From Caldilineaceae bacterium (lineage in GTDB: Bacteria; Chloroflexota; Anaerolineae; Caldilineales; Caldilineaceae): a stretch of DNA of 50,797 nucleotides. A model generated the notes under the pieces. That model was not told the DNA's origin. It saw only the letters and a program-made list of their open reading frames with translations, and made no database searches. The DNA is taken from NCBI GenBank assembly GCA_020433455.1, contig JAGRCP010000058.1, positions 22,936-73,732 of the forward strand. Reading direction: 5' to 3'. Both the position numbers and the translations under genes were made by a program. This document shows, one piece after another, positions 10,258 through 18,892 of the stretch (within the stretch, counting starts at the first letter, position 1; every line of letters begins with the position of its first letter).

Positions 10258-12731
10258 TATACCGGTTCCTGATCCAGCGAGCGATAGACTTCAAACCAAT
10301 CGGGCAATTCTTCTGCGCGCTTATGGGCGGCGAAGCTTTCTTCCCGGCGACGATAGCGCTCCATGCGCGTTTGAATCTCCTCCGCCACGGCCCGGGGATC
10401 GGGAACCGAGTCGAAGATAAAATCGCCTTCTTCCGCCGCGGTCTGGCACTTAACGTCTCCGTAATTCAGAAGCCAGTGCATGGGGGACGGAACGCGCATT
10501 TCCACATTTTGCAAACGACCCAGACCGGCGCTTTTGCGATTTTCCGCCAGGGCGAAAGGCAGCTTCTCCACATGGGCGATCTCGTCATCCGTCACCTCAT
10601 ACGTGTCGTTATGCCAGTTGACCACCACCCATAACACGCGCGCCAATGCGCCCAGCGTCATGACCAGTCCCACCACGATGAGCAAAGTGTGGAACCGCGG
10701 GTCGACGATCTCAATGGGAAAAAGGGCGAGGAGCGTCAGAAAAAACCAAATCCCCAACACGAGAATAGAAAGCCACACCTTGGGGATGAGCACCATCCAG
10801 TGTCGTCGCCAAATGATGCGATCCCCCTTCTCCGGCGGCAGGATAGTCCCATTGGAGCGGCGCTCGTTCCAGCTTGCGCCGGACGAGATGACCTGCTCGC
10901 CCTTCAAAACCTGGCTGGGCACGTCGATTGACTGGCCCAGACGCGCTTCCAGCATGCGATGAATGGCTAACTTACTTTGGGCTTTTGAATGCAGTTGGCG
11001 CTGCTCGCGCTGGGCGTTGATGATTCTGCGCAGCTCCTCAAAATGGGTGGTGTAGTCAAAGGAAATCGTTCCCGAAGTACTGGCGGTTTGAATCACCATC
11101 GTACCGAAATTTAACCAGCGTCCGATAAAATTGGTCTCAAAGTTGACGTTCTGAATCTGCTCCAGCGGCGCCTCCTTGCGCCACTCGTTGATAAAGAGCA
11201 CTTTCTCCTGATGCACCACCCGGCGATTGGTCACCACCACCCAGTCGTTGAAATAGTCGATGGTCCCCCAGACAAAAAGAGCGAAGGCGATAAAGGCCAG
11301 AAAAAAGAGGGGGATTGCCATCCACCATTGGAAGCTGGGCATAAACGTGACAAAAATGGCCCCGGCCATCAGCACAGCAAAGGCAATAAAGGCGGGCACG
11401 CCCTTGCGCAGATAGGCAATCCAGTGACGACGGCTCAAAATAATAATCAGTTCACCCGGCTGGAGCCAGGCATAGCGCTCGCGCTGCTCGCGCTGAACCA
11501 CATGCTCTTGCCGCTGGAGATCGACGACCAAATCCTCACGCAGATTCGTCTTCTCCAGACGCGCCAGGCGCTCAAAATCGCGCCAGTGAAGACGCAGCCA
11601 CTCGCTGCCCGCGGCCGCCTCGATGGTGGAGTCCTGGGGAATGAGGCCCAATAGGGCGGACTCGGCGAAGTAGGCCGGACCGTCGCAGGGAGTCGTCAAG
11701 AGCTTGACGCCGTCCTTGTCGTTGGCGCTGATGGCCGCCCGGCTGCCCGGCATGAGCACCCACAAGCTGTCCGACTCTTCCCCCTGCTGTATGACTACAT
11801 GGCTGTAGGGAAAGTAATAATGGCTCACAAAGCCGGTCATATGATGATCATAGTCGGGCTTGAAACTGGAGAAAACCAGGAGCCGACTCAACACGTCTTC
11901 GCGTAAGTCCATGGCCTCCAACCCGGGTCCGTCCGGCGGCTGCCCCACAATGGACGTGTAGGCGGCATGGGGAATGGCCAATAGCTGCACGTTGGATTTT
12001 GCCCGCGCGCGATGGGTCATAATCCGGGACCCGTCTATGGTTGCGCCATTTTTCGCCAGGCCCAGCATGGCGCCGTTGCCCAGCCAATCATCGCTGCCGT
12101 CATCCCACTCCAGCAGCACCTGGCCGCGATCGATGAGGAAAATATGCTCTTGTTCATCACCCGAACGATAAATATCCTCGCCCCCGGCAACGCCGCGGGG
12201 TTCAACGCTCTCCGCCAGAAAGCAGAGCGCGACGCCTTCCTGAGGACCGACCAGGGGCATGGTGCGCAAGCGGTTGATGATTTCCAGAGGAGCCAATCGC
12301 GCCCGCACTTGCGGATGGCGAAAAATCAGGCGATTGAGCGCGGCGGTGGTAATGGCCAGTACGGAGCCGGTTTCCAGGGCACGCGCCGTGGTACGATAGC
12401 TGTCGGCAAAAAGAAAGTCCTGAACGCCCAAAATCGCGGCGGGACCCACCTTCCGCTCCAGACGTTGACGCAAAGCGCCGCTCCCGCCAACCCGCTCGAT
12501 CCGGGCCTGCTGAAAATTGCCTTCCAGGACAATATAAACGTAGTCAACGGGCGTATCCTGGGTAAAAAGCTTCGTACGGACAGGCACGGTATAGGGGGTC
12601 ATCGACTCGGCGAATATCTCTTTCAAGTCATCCGGCGGAATGTCGCCCAAAAAATTAAGGTGCGCAATCAGCACCTGAATGTCGATAGGATTCCCGGGAA
12701 TAAACTGGTCGTTGGGTAGCCTGCCTATCAT
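10257..12731 (-). CDS. Membrane protein with three CNB-like domains and two bacterial PH domains
   Basis: 824 residues. Three tandem cyclic-nucleotide-binding-like beta-rolls are visible: about 30-150 (YVYIVLEGNFQ), 160-285 (EDIYRSGDEQEHIFLIDRG) and 290-410 (VVIQQGEESDSLWVLMPGS). A charged linker rich in R/E/Q follows. Then come a transmembrane hairpin (about 450-500) and a bacterial PH (bPH2, DUF304-type) domain with WVVVTNRRVVHQE and IQNVNFE. A second membrane hairpin (about 660-715) and a second PH-like domain (TYEVTDDEIAHVEKLPF) close the protein. The canonical R-x-A/S phosphate-binding cassette of true cNMP binders is not obvious in any CNB unit, so ligand binding is uncertain. The start ATG overlaps the uvrC stop by 4 nt (ATGA), so the two are translationally coupled. 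Function is unknown; a membrane-associated sensor or scaffold is inference. Confidence 0.85.
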   Translation of the reverse strand: MIGRLPNDQFIPGNPIDIQVLIAHLNFLGDIPPDDLKEIFAESMTPYTVPVRTKLFTQDTPVDYVYIVLEGNFQQARIERVGGSGALRQRLERKVGPAAILGVQDFLFADSYRTTARALETGSVLAITTAALNRLIFRHPQVRARLAPLEIINRLRTMPLVGPQEGVALCFLAESVEPRGVAGGEDIYRSGDEQEHIFLIDRGQVLLEWDDGSDDWLGNGAMLGLAKNGATIDGSRIMTHRARAKSNVQLLAIPHAAYTSIVGQPPDGPGLEAMDLREDVLSRLLVFSSFKPDYDHHMTGFVSHYYFPYSHVVIQQGEESDSLWVLMPGSRAAISANDKDGVKLLTTPCDGPAYFAESALLGLIPQDSTIEAAAGSEWLRLHWRDFERLARLEKTNLREDLVVDLQRQEHVVQREQRERYAWLQPGELIIILSRRHWIAYLRKGVPAFIAFAVLMAGAIFVTFMPSFQWWMAIPLFFLAFIAFALFVWGTIDYFNDWVVVTNRRVVHQEKVLFINEWRKEAPLEQIQNVNFETNFIGRWLNFGTMVIQTASTSGTISFDYTTHFEELRRIINAQREQRQLHSKAQSKLAIHRMLEARLGQSIDVPSQVLKGEQVISSGASWNERRSNGTILPPEKGDRIIWRRHWMVLIPKVWLSILVLGIWFFLTLLALFPIEIVDPRFHTLLIVVGLVMTLGALARVLWVVVNWHNDTYEVTDDEIAHVEKLPFALAENRKSAGLGRLQNVEMRVPSPMHWLLNYGDVKCQTAAEEGDFIFDSVPDPRAVAEEIQTRMERYRRREESFAAHKRAEELPDWFEVYRSLDQEPV

Positions 12732-14629
12732 AACTGCTCCTTCACCGCCTCGGCCGAACGCCGGGTCATACCGGGGACCGCGGCCAGCTCATCGACCGTG
12801 GCGGTGCGAATCCTGTCCAGATCGCCGCTGTAGTAGGTGAGCAGCGCCTTACGCCGCTTGGGGCCGATGCCCTGAATGTCGTCCAGCTTGGAGCGGGTCT
12901 GCTCCTTGCGCCGCAGCTTACGATGGTAGGTGATGGCAAAGCGATGGGCCTCATCGCGGATGCGCTGGACCAGGTAGAGCGCATCACTGCCCCGCTTCAG
13001 CCAGGCCGGATCGCGCCGGCCGGGCAGAAAAACTTCTTCCTCCCGCTTGGCCAACCCGACTACCGGAATGCGCTCCCGGAGATTAAACTCGTCCAGCACT
13101 TCGACGGCAATTCCCAGTTGGCCCTTGCCGCCGTCAATGATGACCAGGTCGGGCAGCACGCGCCAGCTTTCGTCGCCCTTGCGCGCGCGCCGGCCGGGAT
13201 CATCTTCTCCCAGTTCCTCCACAACCCGGCGAAAGCGGCGACGCAGCATTTCGCGCATGCTGGCAAAGTCATCCGGCTCGCCCTGGCTGCCCTTGCCCCG
13301 AATCTTAAAGCGCTTGTACGCGCTTTTCAACGGCACACCCTTAGCAAACACAACCATAGAGCCCACCGTGTTGGTCCCCTGCAGGGTGCTGATATCGTAG
13401 CATTCAATGCGCGCGGGCGGGCGGGGCAGGTCCAGCGCATCCTGCAACTGCTGGAGGGCCTCGGTTTGCCGATTGGTGTCGGCGGCGCGGGTCGCCATCT
13501 GCACGCGCAAATATTCATCGGCATTGGCCCCGGCCAGGGCCATGAGGTCGCGCTTGGCTCCCCGCTGGGGCACACGCAGCTCCACGCGCGATCCCCGCCG
13601 CGTGGTCAGCCATTCTTCCAGCACCGTTGCATCATCAGGCATGGCCTGCACCAGGATAAGGCGCGGCACAAACGTAGCGCTGTCGTAGAAGCGCTGGATG
13701 AAAGAGCCGATGAGCACGCCCTGCACATTGACGTCCGCGTCGGGTACATCTGCGCCTTCCAGCATGAAATTTTCCCGCCCGATAAGCCGACCGTTGCGCA
13801 CCTTGAAGACCTGGACCGCGGTGTCGCCCAACGCGGGCTCCTGCGCTACAGCCACGTAGTCGGCATCCTCCATGGACGCGTTGATGACCTTCTGCTGTTG
13901 GGCGATGCGCTGAGCGGCCTTGAGCCGATCCCGATAGAGGGCAGCCAGTTCAAACTGGAGGTTTTCGGCCGCCCGCTCCATCTGCCCTTCCAGCTGGTTG
14001 AGCACGGCATCGGTGCCGCCCTCCAGAAAGTGCATGAGCTGGGCGACGGTGGCGCGATATTCCGTCCGGTTCTGCTTGCCGATGCAGGGACCGCCGCACA
14101 TTTTGATGTGGTAATAGAGGCAAGGGCGGGCGTCTTGACCGGTAATGGTGCGGTCGCAGTCCAGGTAGGGGAAGATACGGCGCAGCGCATCCAGCGTCTG
14201 GTAGCAGGCCGTGGAGCTGGTATAAGGACCAAAATAGCGGGCATTGTCCTTGCGGATATTGCGCACCACCTCAATCTTGGGAAAGTCATCCTGCCAGTTG
14301 ACCTTGATGTACGGAAAATTGCGATCATCCTTGAGGCGGATATTGTAATGGGGCTGGTAGCGCTTGATCAGCTCGTTCTCGAGCATGAGCGCTTCCAGCT
14401 CCGTCTTGGTCACCCACCAGGTAATATCCGCGATCTCATCCACCAGGGCCGCGGTCTTGGGATGCTGTTGCGCGGACGCGTGGAAGTAACTGCGCACCCG
14501 ATTGCGCAGCACCACCGCCTTGCCCACGTAGATGACGGTGTCATCTGCGTTGCGCATAAGGTAGCAGCCCGGCTTATCGGGCAAATTTTCCAGCTTGTGA
14601 CGGACCTTCTCGGGCGGTGATTTTTTCAT
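12728..14629 (-). CDS. uvrC: Excinuclease ABC subunit C
   Basis: 633 residues. UvrC makes the 3' and 5' incisions around bulky lesions in nucleotide excision repair after UvrAB loading. The N-terminal GIY-YIG nuclease (PGCYLMRNADDTVIYVGKA ... NRVRSYF) is followed by a Cys cluster (CLYYHIKMCGGPCIG), the UVR motif (about 200-235, ELAALYRDR), the UvrC RNase H-like endonuclease (PDLVIIDGGKGQ, ECYDIS) and tandem helix-hairpin-helix motifs (IQGIGPKRRKALL, VPGMTRRSAEAV). The ATG at 14629 is preferred over TTG at 14632. No Shine-Dalgarno is present; a promoter -10 lies 7 nt upstream, implying a leaderless mRNA. No SOS box was found here. It is coupled to the downstream CNB/PH membrane protein. Confidence 0.97.
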   Translation of the reverse strand: MKKSPPEKVRHKLENLPDKPGCYLMRNADDTVIYVGKAVVLRNRVRSYFHASAQQHPKTAALVDEIADITWWVTKTELEALMLENELIKRYQPHYNIRLKDDRNFPYIKVNWQDDFPKIEVVRNIRKDNARYFGPYTSSTACYQTLDALRRIFPYLDCDRTITGQDARPCLYYHIKMCGGPCIGKQNRTEYRATVAQLMHFLEGGTDAVLNQLEGQMERAAENLQFELAALYRDRLKAAQRIAQQQKVINASMEDADYVAVAQEPALGDTAVQVFKVRNGRLIGRENFMLEGADVPDADVNVQGVLIGSFIQRFYDSATFVPRLILVQAMPDDATVLEEWLTTRRGSRVELRVPQRGAKRDLMALAGANADEYLRVQMATRAADTNRQTEALQQLQDALDLPRPPARIECYDISTLQGTNTVGSMVVFAKGVPLKSAYKRFKIRGKGSQGEPDDFASMREMLRRRFRRVVEELGEDDPGRRARKGDESWRVLPDLVIIDGGKGQLGIAVEVLDEFNLRERIPVVGLAKREEEVFLPGRRDPAWLKRGSDALYLVQRIRDEAHRFAITYHRKLRRKEQTRSKLDDIQGIGPKRRKALLTYYSGDLDRIRTATVDELAAVPGMTRRSAEAVKEQL

Positions 14630-14636
14630 CAAGTCG

Positions 14637-14666
14637 ATTTTAACATAAGCCGCACATCCGTTTCAA
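14637..14666 (-). promoter_or_regulatory. uvrC promoter (leaderless)
   Basis: On the minus strand, -35 TTGAAA (14666-14661) and -10 TAAAAT (14642-14637) are separated by 18 bp; each matches consensus 5/6. The -10 ends 7 nt before the uvrC ATG, so the predicted start of transcription falls at the start codon. Confidence 0.6.
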
Positions 14667-14796
14667 TATCCGCAATTTTTTGAAACCGTTTTTGTCATCC
14701 CGACGTTTTCCTGATTTCGATAACTTCGCCCATAATTGGAAGATTCGTCAGGCAACGCGGAAGGGCGCATTCAGAAAGAGAAAAAGCGGAGGCTGT

Positions 14797-16116
14797 GTGA
14801 CATCGTTTGTATTGAATCGCCGGCGTGAGCGGGTTGATACGCTTACCCCAACCGAACGGCGAAACTTTCATCATCTTTATTGGGACGTCGCCTGGTACGG
14901 CCTGTTGGCGGGCAGCAGCGTCGCCTTCCTGGCCGTCTACGCGGCGCGCATTGGCGCATCGGCTTTGCAGATCGGTCTGCTGACGGCCGGTCCTGCTGCG
15001 GTCAGCTTGCTGGCCACCCTGCCCGTCGGGCGCTGGCTGGACCATCGGGCCGTGGGGCTCACGACCTTCTGGGCGGCGGTTCTTTTCCGGGCGGGCTATG
15101 CGCTCTGGATATTCGTGCCTTTTCTTGCCTCATCCACCCAGCAGATTGGCGCACTGATCTGGCTGGTGTTGCTGGCTTCCGTTCCCGGCACCCTTTTTGC
15201 CATCAGCTTCAACGCGCTCTACGCCGCCGCGGTGCCGCCGGCATGGCGCGGGCATGTGACGGGCATTCGTCAGGCGGTATTGGCCTTTGCCTACATTGTC
15301 TCATCCCTTTTCTGCGGGCTGCTGCTGGATACCCTCTCTTTGGAGACAGGCTACGCCATCGTCTTTGGTCTGGGCCTTCTCGGCGCCATCATGAGTACGA
15401 TCCATCTTTTCTTCCTGCGCAACGTCGTCGCGGATAAAGAAGTGGGCAGCATACGCACGGTCATCACCGATTATGCCCGTCCCGGCTCCAATCGCGCCTT
15501 TGCCATGGCGCCGCGCCTGAGCGTAGGCCTGCGCAGCCTGGTCAGCCACAGCAAGCTGCTGCGCGTGGACGTTTTGCGGCGCGGCAGTTACGGCGGCGTC
15601 ATGCTGGGCCTTTTTGCTTTCCATTTCGCCCAGTATCTGCCGGCTCCACTCTTTGCCCTGCGTTGGGTCAACCAGCTGGGCTTTTCCGACCTGGTTATCA
15701 GCCAGGCTACCGCGGTCTTCTACGCCGCGGTCTTTATCGGCTCGCTCCAGTTGGACTGGCTGACGCGCCGCTACGGCCATCATCGTCTGACCGTGGCCGG
15801 AGCTCTGCTTCTGAGCAGCTATCCCCTGTTCATGGCGTTGATGACCGATGTGACGCTTTATATGGCGGGATCGATTCTGGGCGGGTTGGCGTGGGCGGTT
15901 GTGGGCGGCGCGCTGGCCAATTATCTTTTGGATCAGGCTCCGGATGAAGACAAGGCTTCGTATCTGGCCTGGTACAATTTGGCGCTCAATGCGGCCATTT
16001 TGAGCGCGTCCCTACTCGGTCCTCTCCTGGCTGCGCTGATGGGCGTCGTTCCCGCGCTGTTGGCCTCATTTGTCCTACGCGTGCTGGCCGGCGTGATTAT
16101 TTGGCGCGCCGGATGA
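14797..16116 (+). CDS. Major facilitator superfamily transporter
   Basis: 439 residues from the chosen GTG. Twelve hydrophobic segments in two halves, with a polar/basic central loop (about 200-245, from KEVGS to SHSKLLRVD), fit an MFS secondary transporter of the inner membrane. The motif-A-like loop is PVGRWLDHRAVG between helices 2 and 3. Substrate is unknown. The frame is open upstream to a TTG at 14680, but those 39 residues are basic, non-membrane and lack a ribosome binding site, whereas GGAGG lies 4 nt before the GTG at 14797. It is divergent from uvrC and is followed by tRNA-Thr. Confidence 0.88.
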   Translation: MTSFVLNRRRERVDTLTPTERRNFHHLYWDVAWYGLLAGSSVAFLAVYAARIGASALQIGLLTAGPAAVSLLATLPVGRWLDHRAVGLTTFWAAVLFRAGYALWIFVPFLASSTQQIGALIWLVLLASVPGTLFAISFNALYAAAVPPAWRGHVTGIRQAVLAFAYIVSSLFCGLLLDTLSLETGYAIVFGLGLLGAIMSTIHLFFLRNVVADKEVGSIRTVITDYARPGSNRAFAMAPRLSVGLRSLVSHSKLLRVDVLRRGSYGGVMLGLFAFHFAQYLPAPLFALRWVNQLGFSDLVISQATAVFYAAVFIGSLQLDWLTRRYGHHRLTVAGALLLSSYPLFMALMTDVTLYMAGSILGGLAWAVVGGALANYLLDQAPDEDKASYLAWYNLALNAAILSASLLGPLLAALMGVVPALLASFVLRVLAGVIIWRAG

Positions 16117-16144
16117 TCAAACCCGCGCTTTTCATGACCAAAAT

Positions 16145-16173
16145 TTGATTTCCGGCGTTACTTTCGCTATACT
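16145..16173 (+). promoter_or_regulatory. tRNA-Thr promoter
   Basis: TTGATT (16145-16150), a 17-bp spacer and TATACT (16168-16173). The predicted start of transcription lies about 20 nt before the tRNA, leaving a short 5' leader for RNase P. Confidence 0.7.
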
Positions 16174-16200
16174 ATGCCGTGATGCGCGTGCATCACACTC

Positions 16201-16273
16201 GCCGTTGTAGCTCAGTTGGTAGAGCGACGCACTCGTAATGCGTAGGTCATCGGTTCGAATCCGATCAACGGCT
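16201..16273 (+). tRNA. tRNA-Thr (anticodon CGT)
   Basis: A 73-nt cloverleaf folds fully. The acceptor GCCGTTG/CAACGGC, D stem GCTC/GAGC, anticodon stem ACGCA/TGCGT with loop CTCGTAA (anticodon CGT, decoding ACG), a 5-nt variable loop, and the T arm ATCGG-TTCGAAT-CCGAT are all paired. The discriminator base is T and CCA is not encoded. It stands alone between its own promoter and an intrinsic terminator. Confidence 0.98.
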
Positions 16274-16278
16274 TTCCT

Positions 16279-16304
16279 GATCCTCTGCGGAGGATCTTTT
16301 TTTT
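16279..16304 (+). terminator. Intrinsic terminator of tRNA-Thr
   Basis: A 7-bp stem GATCCTC (16279-16285) / GAGGATC (16290-16296) with a TGCG loop is followed by eight T residues (16297-16304). Confidence 0.93.
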
Positions 16305-16364
16305 ATCCCCTCGCGCATTACTCGTCTCACTAAATTTTGCAGAGAACCGAATAGATTCAAACAC

Positions 16365-16392
16365 GGGCGGCCGCAAGGGTCGCGCCTTACCG
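16365..16392. repeat. Dispersed GC-rich repeat fragment, copy 1
   Basis: GGGCGGCCGCAAGGG followed by TCGCGCCTTACCG closely matches a second copy at 44200-44228 and part of a third at 47833-47850. Apart from this, the 478-bp stretch 16305-16782 holds no credible gene. Confidence 0.55.
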
Positions 16393-16782
16393 TAACGCAG
16401 ATTGCTGGGCCTGGATCCCGCACGGCTATGAGGTACGGCGGATGAATCTTTCACGCAGCGCGCATTGCTGAATGCACCTTCAGCCGCCCATCGCGCCTCG
16501 CGTCCCCTGTTGAAGGCGTAAATATTTGGCTCGTGATGCGTGAAGGTGCGTGCGGTCATATATCATGAGTCACATTTCAAAAAGCGGACCACATAAATTC
16601 CAACAGAGCCGATAAGATCTAATCGGACAGTAATATTTTTCGTAACAACTACTTGATACGCTTGCAGCGGAGTGAAAGTTTATCCGTCCGACCATCACCC
16701 TCAAACACTCTTTACAGTCAAGCGTCATTGCAGAGCAGACAGCACAAATAACCAGTTCCGTTTTAATGAGATGGAGTGAGCA

Positions 16783-17586
16783 GTGAACGACAAACAACAG
16801 ACGTTAACTAATCATCAAGCGATACAATCATTTATCGCATCAGGCGTTCGGAATGGCGAGAAGCAGGTAATCTTCATCGCCGAAAACGATCCTAATATTG
16901 CAGATTTAATCGGCTCGCTCATGGAACAGCAGGGCTATCAGACTCAGCTGACGGCAGATTATGAGGAGGTCACCGCTCAAGCCGGCAACAGTGGGACCGG
17001 CGCGATCGTGCTTGATTACACCCTAATCCCTGCCGATCTCCCCCATGATGCACAGGTTCTCAAAAGCATTCAGGCGCCCGTGTTATTAATGATACCGGCA
17101 AGCCAGGCGGAGGATCTTTCCCAGAGCCCCTTGCTCTATCTCGCTGATGACTATATTACCAAACCGTTCTCCCATCGGGATTTAGCCATGCGCATTCAGC
17201 GCTTGCTCTACTACGGTAAGCAGCAGCAAAGAAATGCTTCCAACAATGGATATGAGCAGGTTGTAGGTAACTTGCGGTTAGATCAGAGGCGGCGTCAGGC
17301 GATTCTGGGCCATGAAGAGATTGACTTAACGCCCAATGAATATCGTTTGCTGGAAGTATTGATGCAAGCGCCGAATGAGACGATCTACAAAGATGAGCTG
17401 GTTGAGGCCGTCTGGCAAAATCGTTTTTACAACGATGAAAATGTTCTGCGCGTCACCATGCGCAGGCTGCGCAGCAAAATCGAGCCGAATCCATCCAAGC
17501 CGATCTACTTAACAACTGTTTACGGCAAGGGTTACAAGCTGCTTTATACCAACGGTCATGCCAAAAACAGCAACATCGAGCAGTAG
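16783..17586 (+). CDS. OmpR/PhoB-type response regulator
   Basis: 267 residues. The receiver domain (about 25-145) has the acidic pair in IFIAENDPN, a phospho-acceptor Asp in IVLDYTLIP and Lys in ITKPFSHRD. The usual switch Thr/Ser position (consensus LTA) reads IPA, so phospho-signalling may be atypical. The winged-helix DNA-binding domain (about 165-258) contains LTPNEYRLLEVL, the recognition helix NVLRVTMRRLRSKIE and the wing YLTTVYGKGYKL. It therefore acts as a transcription regulator. The start is GTG with GGAG 8 nt upstream. No histidine kinase is adjacent, so it is an orphan here. The nearest downstream terminator on this strand is at 17883-17930. Confidence 0.92.
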   Translation: MNDKQQTLTNHQAIQSFIASGVRNGEKQVIFIAENDPNIADLIGSLMEQQGYQTQLTADYEEVTAQAGNSGTGAIVLDYTLIPADLPHDAQVLKSIQAPVLLMIPASQAEDLSQSPLLYLADDYITKPFSHRDLAMRIQRLLYYGKQQQRNASNNGYEQVVGNLRLDQRRRQAILGHEEIDLTPNEYRLLEVLMQAPNETIYKDELVEAVWQNRFYNDENVLRVTMRRLRSKIEPNPSKPIYLTTVYGKGYKLLYTNGHAKNSNIEQ

Positions 17587-17665
17587 TCCAGGCGGAAATT
17601 CACATATAGATTCTATCAGAGACAAAGCCGCCGAATTTCTGTCGTGACATTCACGCCAGGATAGA

Positions 17666-17860
17666 CTAGAATCCCTGCAATCCGCCGCGCCGATAGAAAG
17701 AGAAAAGGCCGTAGAGCAGGTAAATGGCCAGACAAATGACCAGCACGCTCAACACCCGATTGCGTTGCGCCCACAGGTGCTGCATTCTTGCCAGGCTTTC
17801 CCGCGGTTGAAGCAGGAAAATAAAGAGTAAGAGCCCCAACCAAAAAAGTAATCGTCGCAT
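17666..17860 (-). CDS. Small two-helix membrane protein
   Basis: 64 residues from ATG at 17860 (MRRLLFWLGLLLF). Two hydrophobic segments (about 3-18 and 36-53) are separated by a polar R/Q/H-containing loop, with a basic tail. No Shine-Dalgarno is seen. The frame extends upstream 18 more residues, which overlap a terminator-like hairpin and are less likely. A plus-strand terminator beyond its start implies the OmpR-type transcript could run antisense across it. Not recognised; it may be spurious. Confidence 0.5.
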   Translation of the reverse strand: MRRLLFWLGLLLFIFLLQPRESLARMQHLWAQRNRVLSVLVICLAIYLLYGLFSFYRRGGLQGF

Positions 17861-17882
17861 ATTGCTTATAGTAACCAAGTCT

Positions 17883-17930
17883 AAAAGTTGATCATCCGTT
17901 GGGCGGATGATCAACTTTTTGCTTTTTTTC
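17883..17930 (+). terminator. Strong intrinsic terminator, 16-bp stem
   Basis: The perfect arms are AAAAGTTGATCATCCG (17883-17898) and CGGATGATCAACTTTT (17904-17919) with a 5-nt loop, followed on the plus strand by a T-rich run (17916-17929). It would end plus-strand transcription arriving from the OmpR-type regulator 300 bp upstream. In the minus direction the following sequence is less T-rich. Confidence 0.8.
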
Positions 17931-18015
17931 TGCTACAATTTCCTCGCTGCCAGATTTGCGCCCACTGCCGCCGCCCGGAAAAGAGCAGATTCCGTACACA
18001 GCACAAAGGATCGTC

Positions 18016-18759
18016 ATGACGGCTGATTGGATACTGGACCAACTGAGCCTGCTATCACCCGGCTTCTGGCTGGCGCTTAGCGTCGTTACCCTGCCCCTTA
18101 CCTATGTTTTGGGCCGACGCGTAGGCGCCAGGTTAAAACCCTGGATTGGGGTGCTGCGCTGGACGCTGATTCCGTTTGCCGCCCTGTTAAGCGGGGGGCT
18201 CTCTACCCGTTTCGCTGGATTAACCAAAATCAATTGGGCCGCGACCCTGAATCTGGGCGTTATCATTTTTATGCTCACGGCCGCGGTCGGGATTGCCATT
18301 CGCATCATGCGGATGACCAGCGAAGAGCCGCGGATGCCGCCCCCCCAGCAGGAGAGCCGCTTGTCAGCGCGACGCTGGGCGTATGGCCCGCTGAGCATAC
18401 TCTGGTTGGGTGCAGAACAACTGCACTGGTGCTTTGTACGCGGCGCAATTTGGGAGATGCTGGTCACGTGGCCCACGGGCCCTGTAGAATCATCTGCGTA
18501 TCGCACCCTCTGGCTCAGCACCCTCCTGCTGCTGCCGGAAATCTGGCTCCAGCCCATCTCGTTTCAACAGCGGCTGCTCAAAGCATCCCTGCTCCTGGTA
18601 ACCGCAGTAACCTTCTTCTACACCCTAAATTTTTGGCTCTGCTGGGCAATCTCCGCTACGCTTTGGCTGCTCATCGCCGGACCGCTTCCCGCAGCGCCCG
18701 GCCACAGCAATGCCGACTCCATGCAACAAGCCCCTGCTCTGAAAACGGAACGCGGCTGA
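18016..18759 (+). CDS. Hypothetical polytopic membrane protein
   Basis: 247 residues from ATG at 18016, which has AAAGGA 5 nt upstream; the longer TTG-initiated frame lacks a site. About six to seven hydrophobic segments are visible (around 15-30, 50-65, 75-95, 130-150, 165-185, 195-230). A polar loop rich in E/P/Q (EEPRMPPPQQES) lies after the third. No catalytic motif or family was recognised. TACAAT at 17934-17939 could be a -10 but has no good -35. It converges on a small tail-anchored protein across a repeat-filled gap of 204 bp. Confidence 0.75.
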   Translation: MTADWILDQLSLLSPGFWLALSVVTLPLTYVLGRRVGARLKPWIGVLRWTLIPFAALLSGGLSTRFAGLTKINWAATLNLGVIIFMLTAAVGIAIRIMRMTSEEPRMPPPQQESRLSARRWAYGPLSILWLGAEQLHWCFVRGAIWEMLVTWPTGPVESSAYRTLWLSTLLLLPEIWLQPISFQQRLLKASLLLVTAVTFFYTLNFWLCWAISATLWLLIAGPLPAAPGHSNADSMQQAPALKTERG

Positions 18760-18769
18760 ATCGGATTGA

Positions 18770-18850
18770 ATGGTTAATGGTGAATTGATAATTGTGAACG
18801 GTTAATGCGTCCCGTTAACCATTAAGCGTTAATCGTTCACCGCTAACCAT
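18770..18850. repeat. Inverted heptanucleotide array (GGTTAAT type)
   Basis: About eleven contiguous 7-bp units can be phased: GGTTAAT, GGTGAAT, TGATAAT, TGTGAAC, GGTTAAT, then the inverted series GTTAACC, ATTAAGC, GTTAATC, GTTCACC, GCTAACC. The two halves are imperfect inverted copies starting ATGGTTA and ending TAACCAT. It lies between convergent genes and is much richer in A+T than its neighbours. Confidence 0.75.
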
Positions 18851-18892
18851 TACGATGCACCGCGTCTCGGATAATGAATCACTACACGCAAA

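Noticed and set aside
12923..14620. Plus-strand 565-residue frame
   Set aside because: Antisense to uvrC, whose motifs are complete on the other strand.
16212..16559. Minus-strand 115-residue frame over the tRNA
   Set aside because: Runs antisense through tRNA-Thr and its terminator; such frames are a known artefact.
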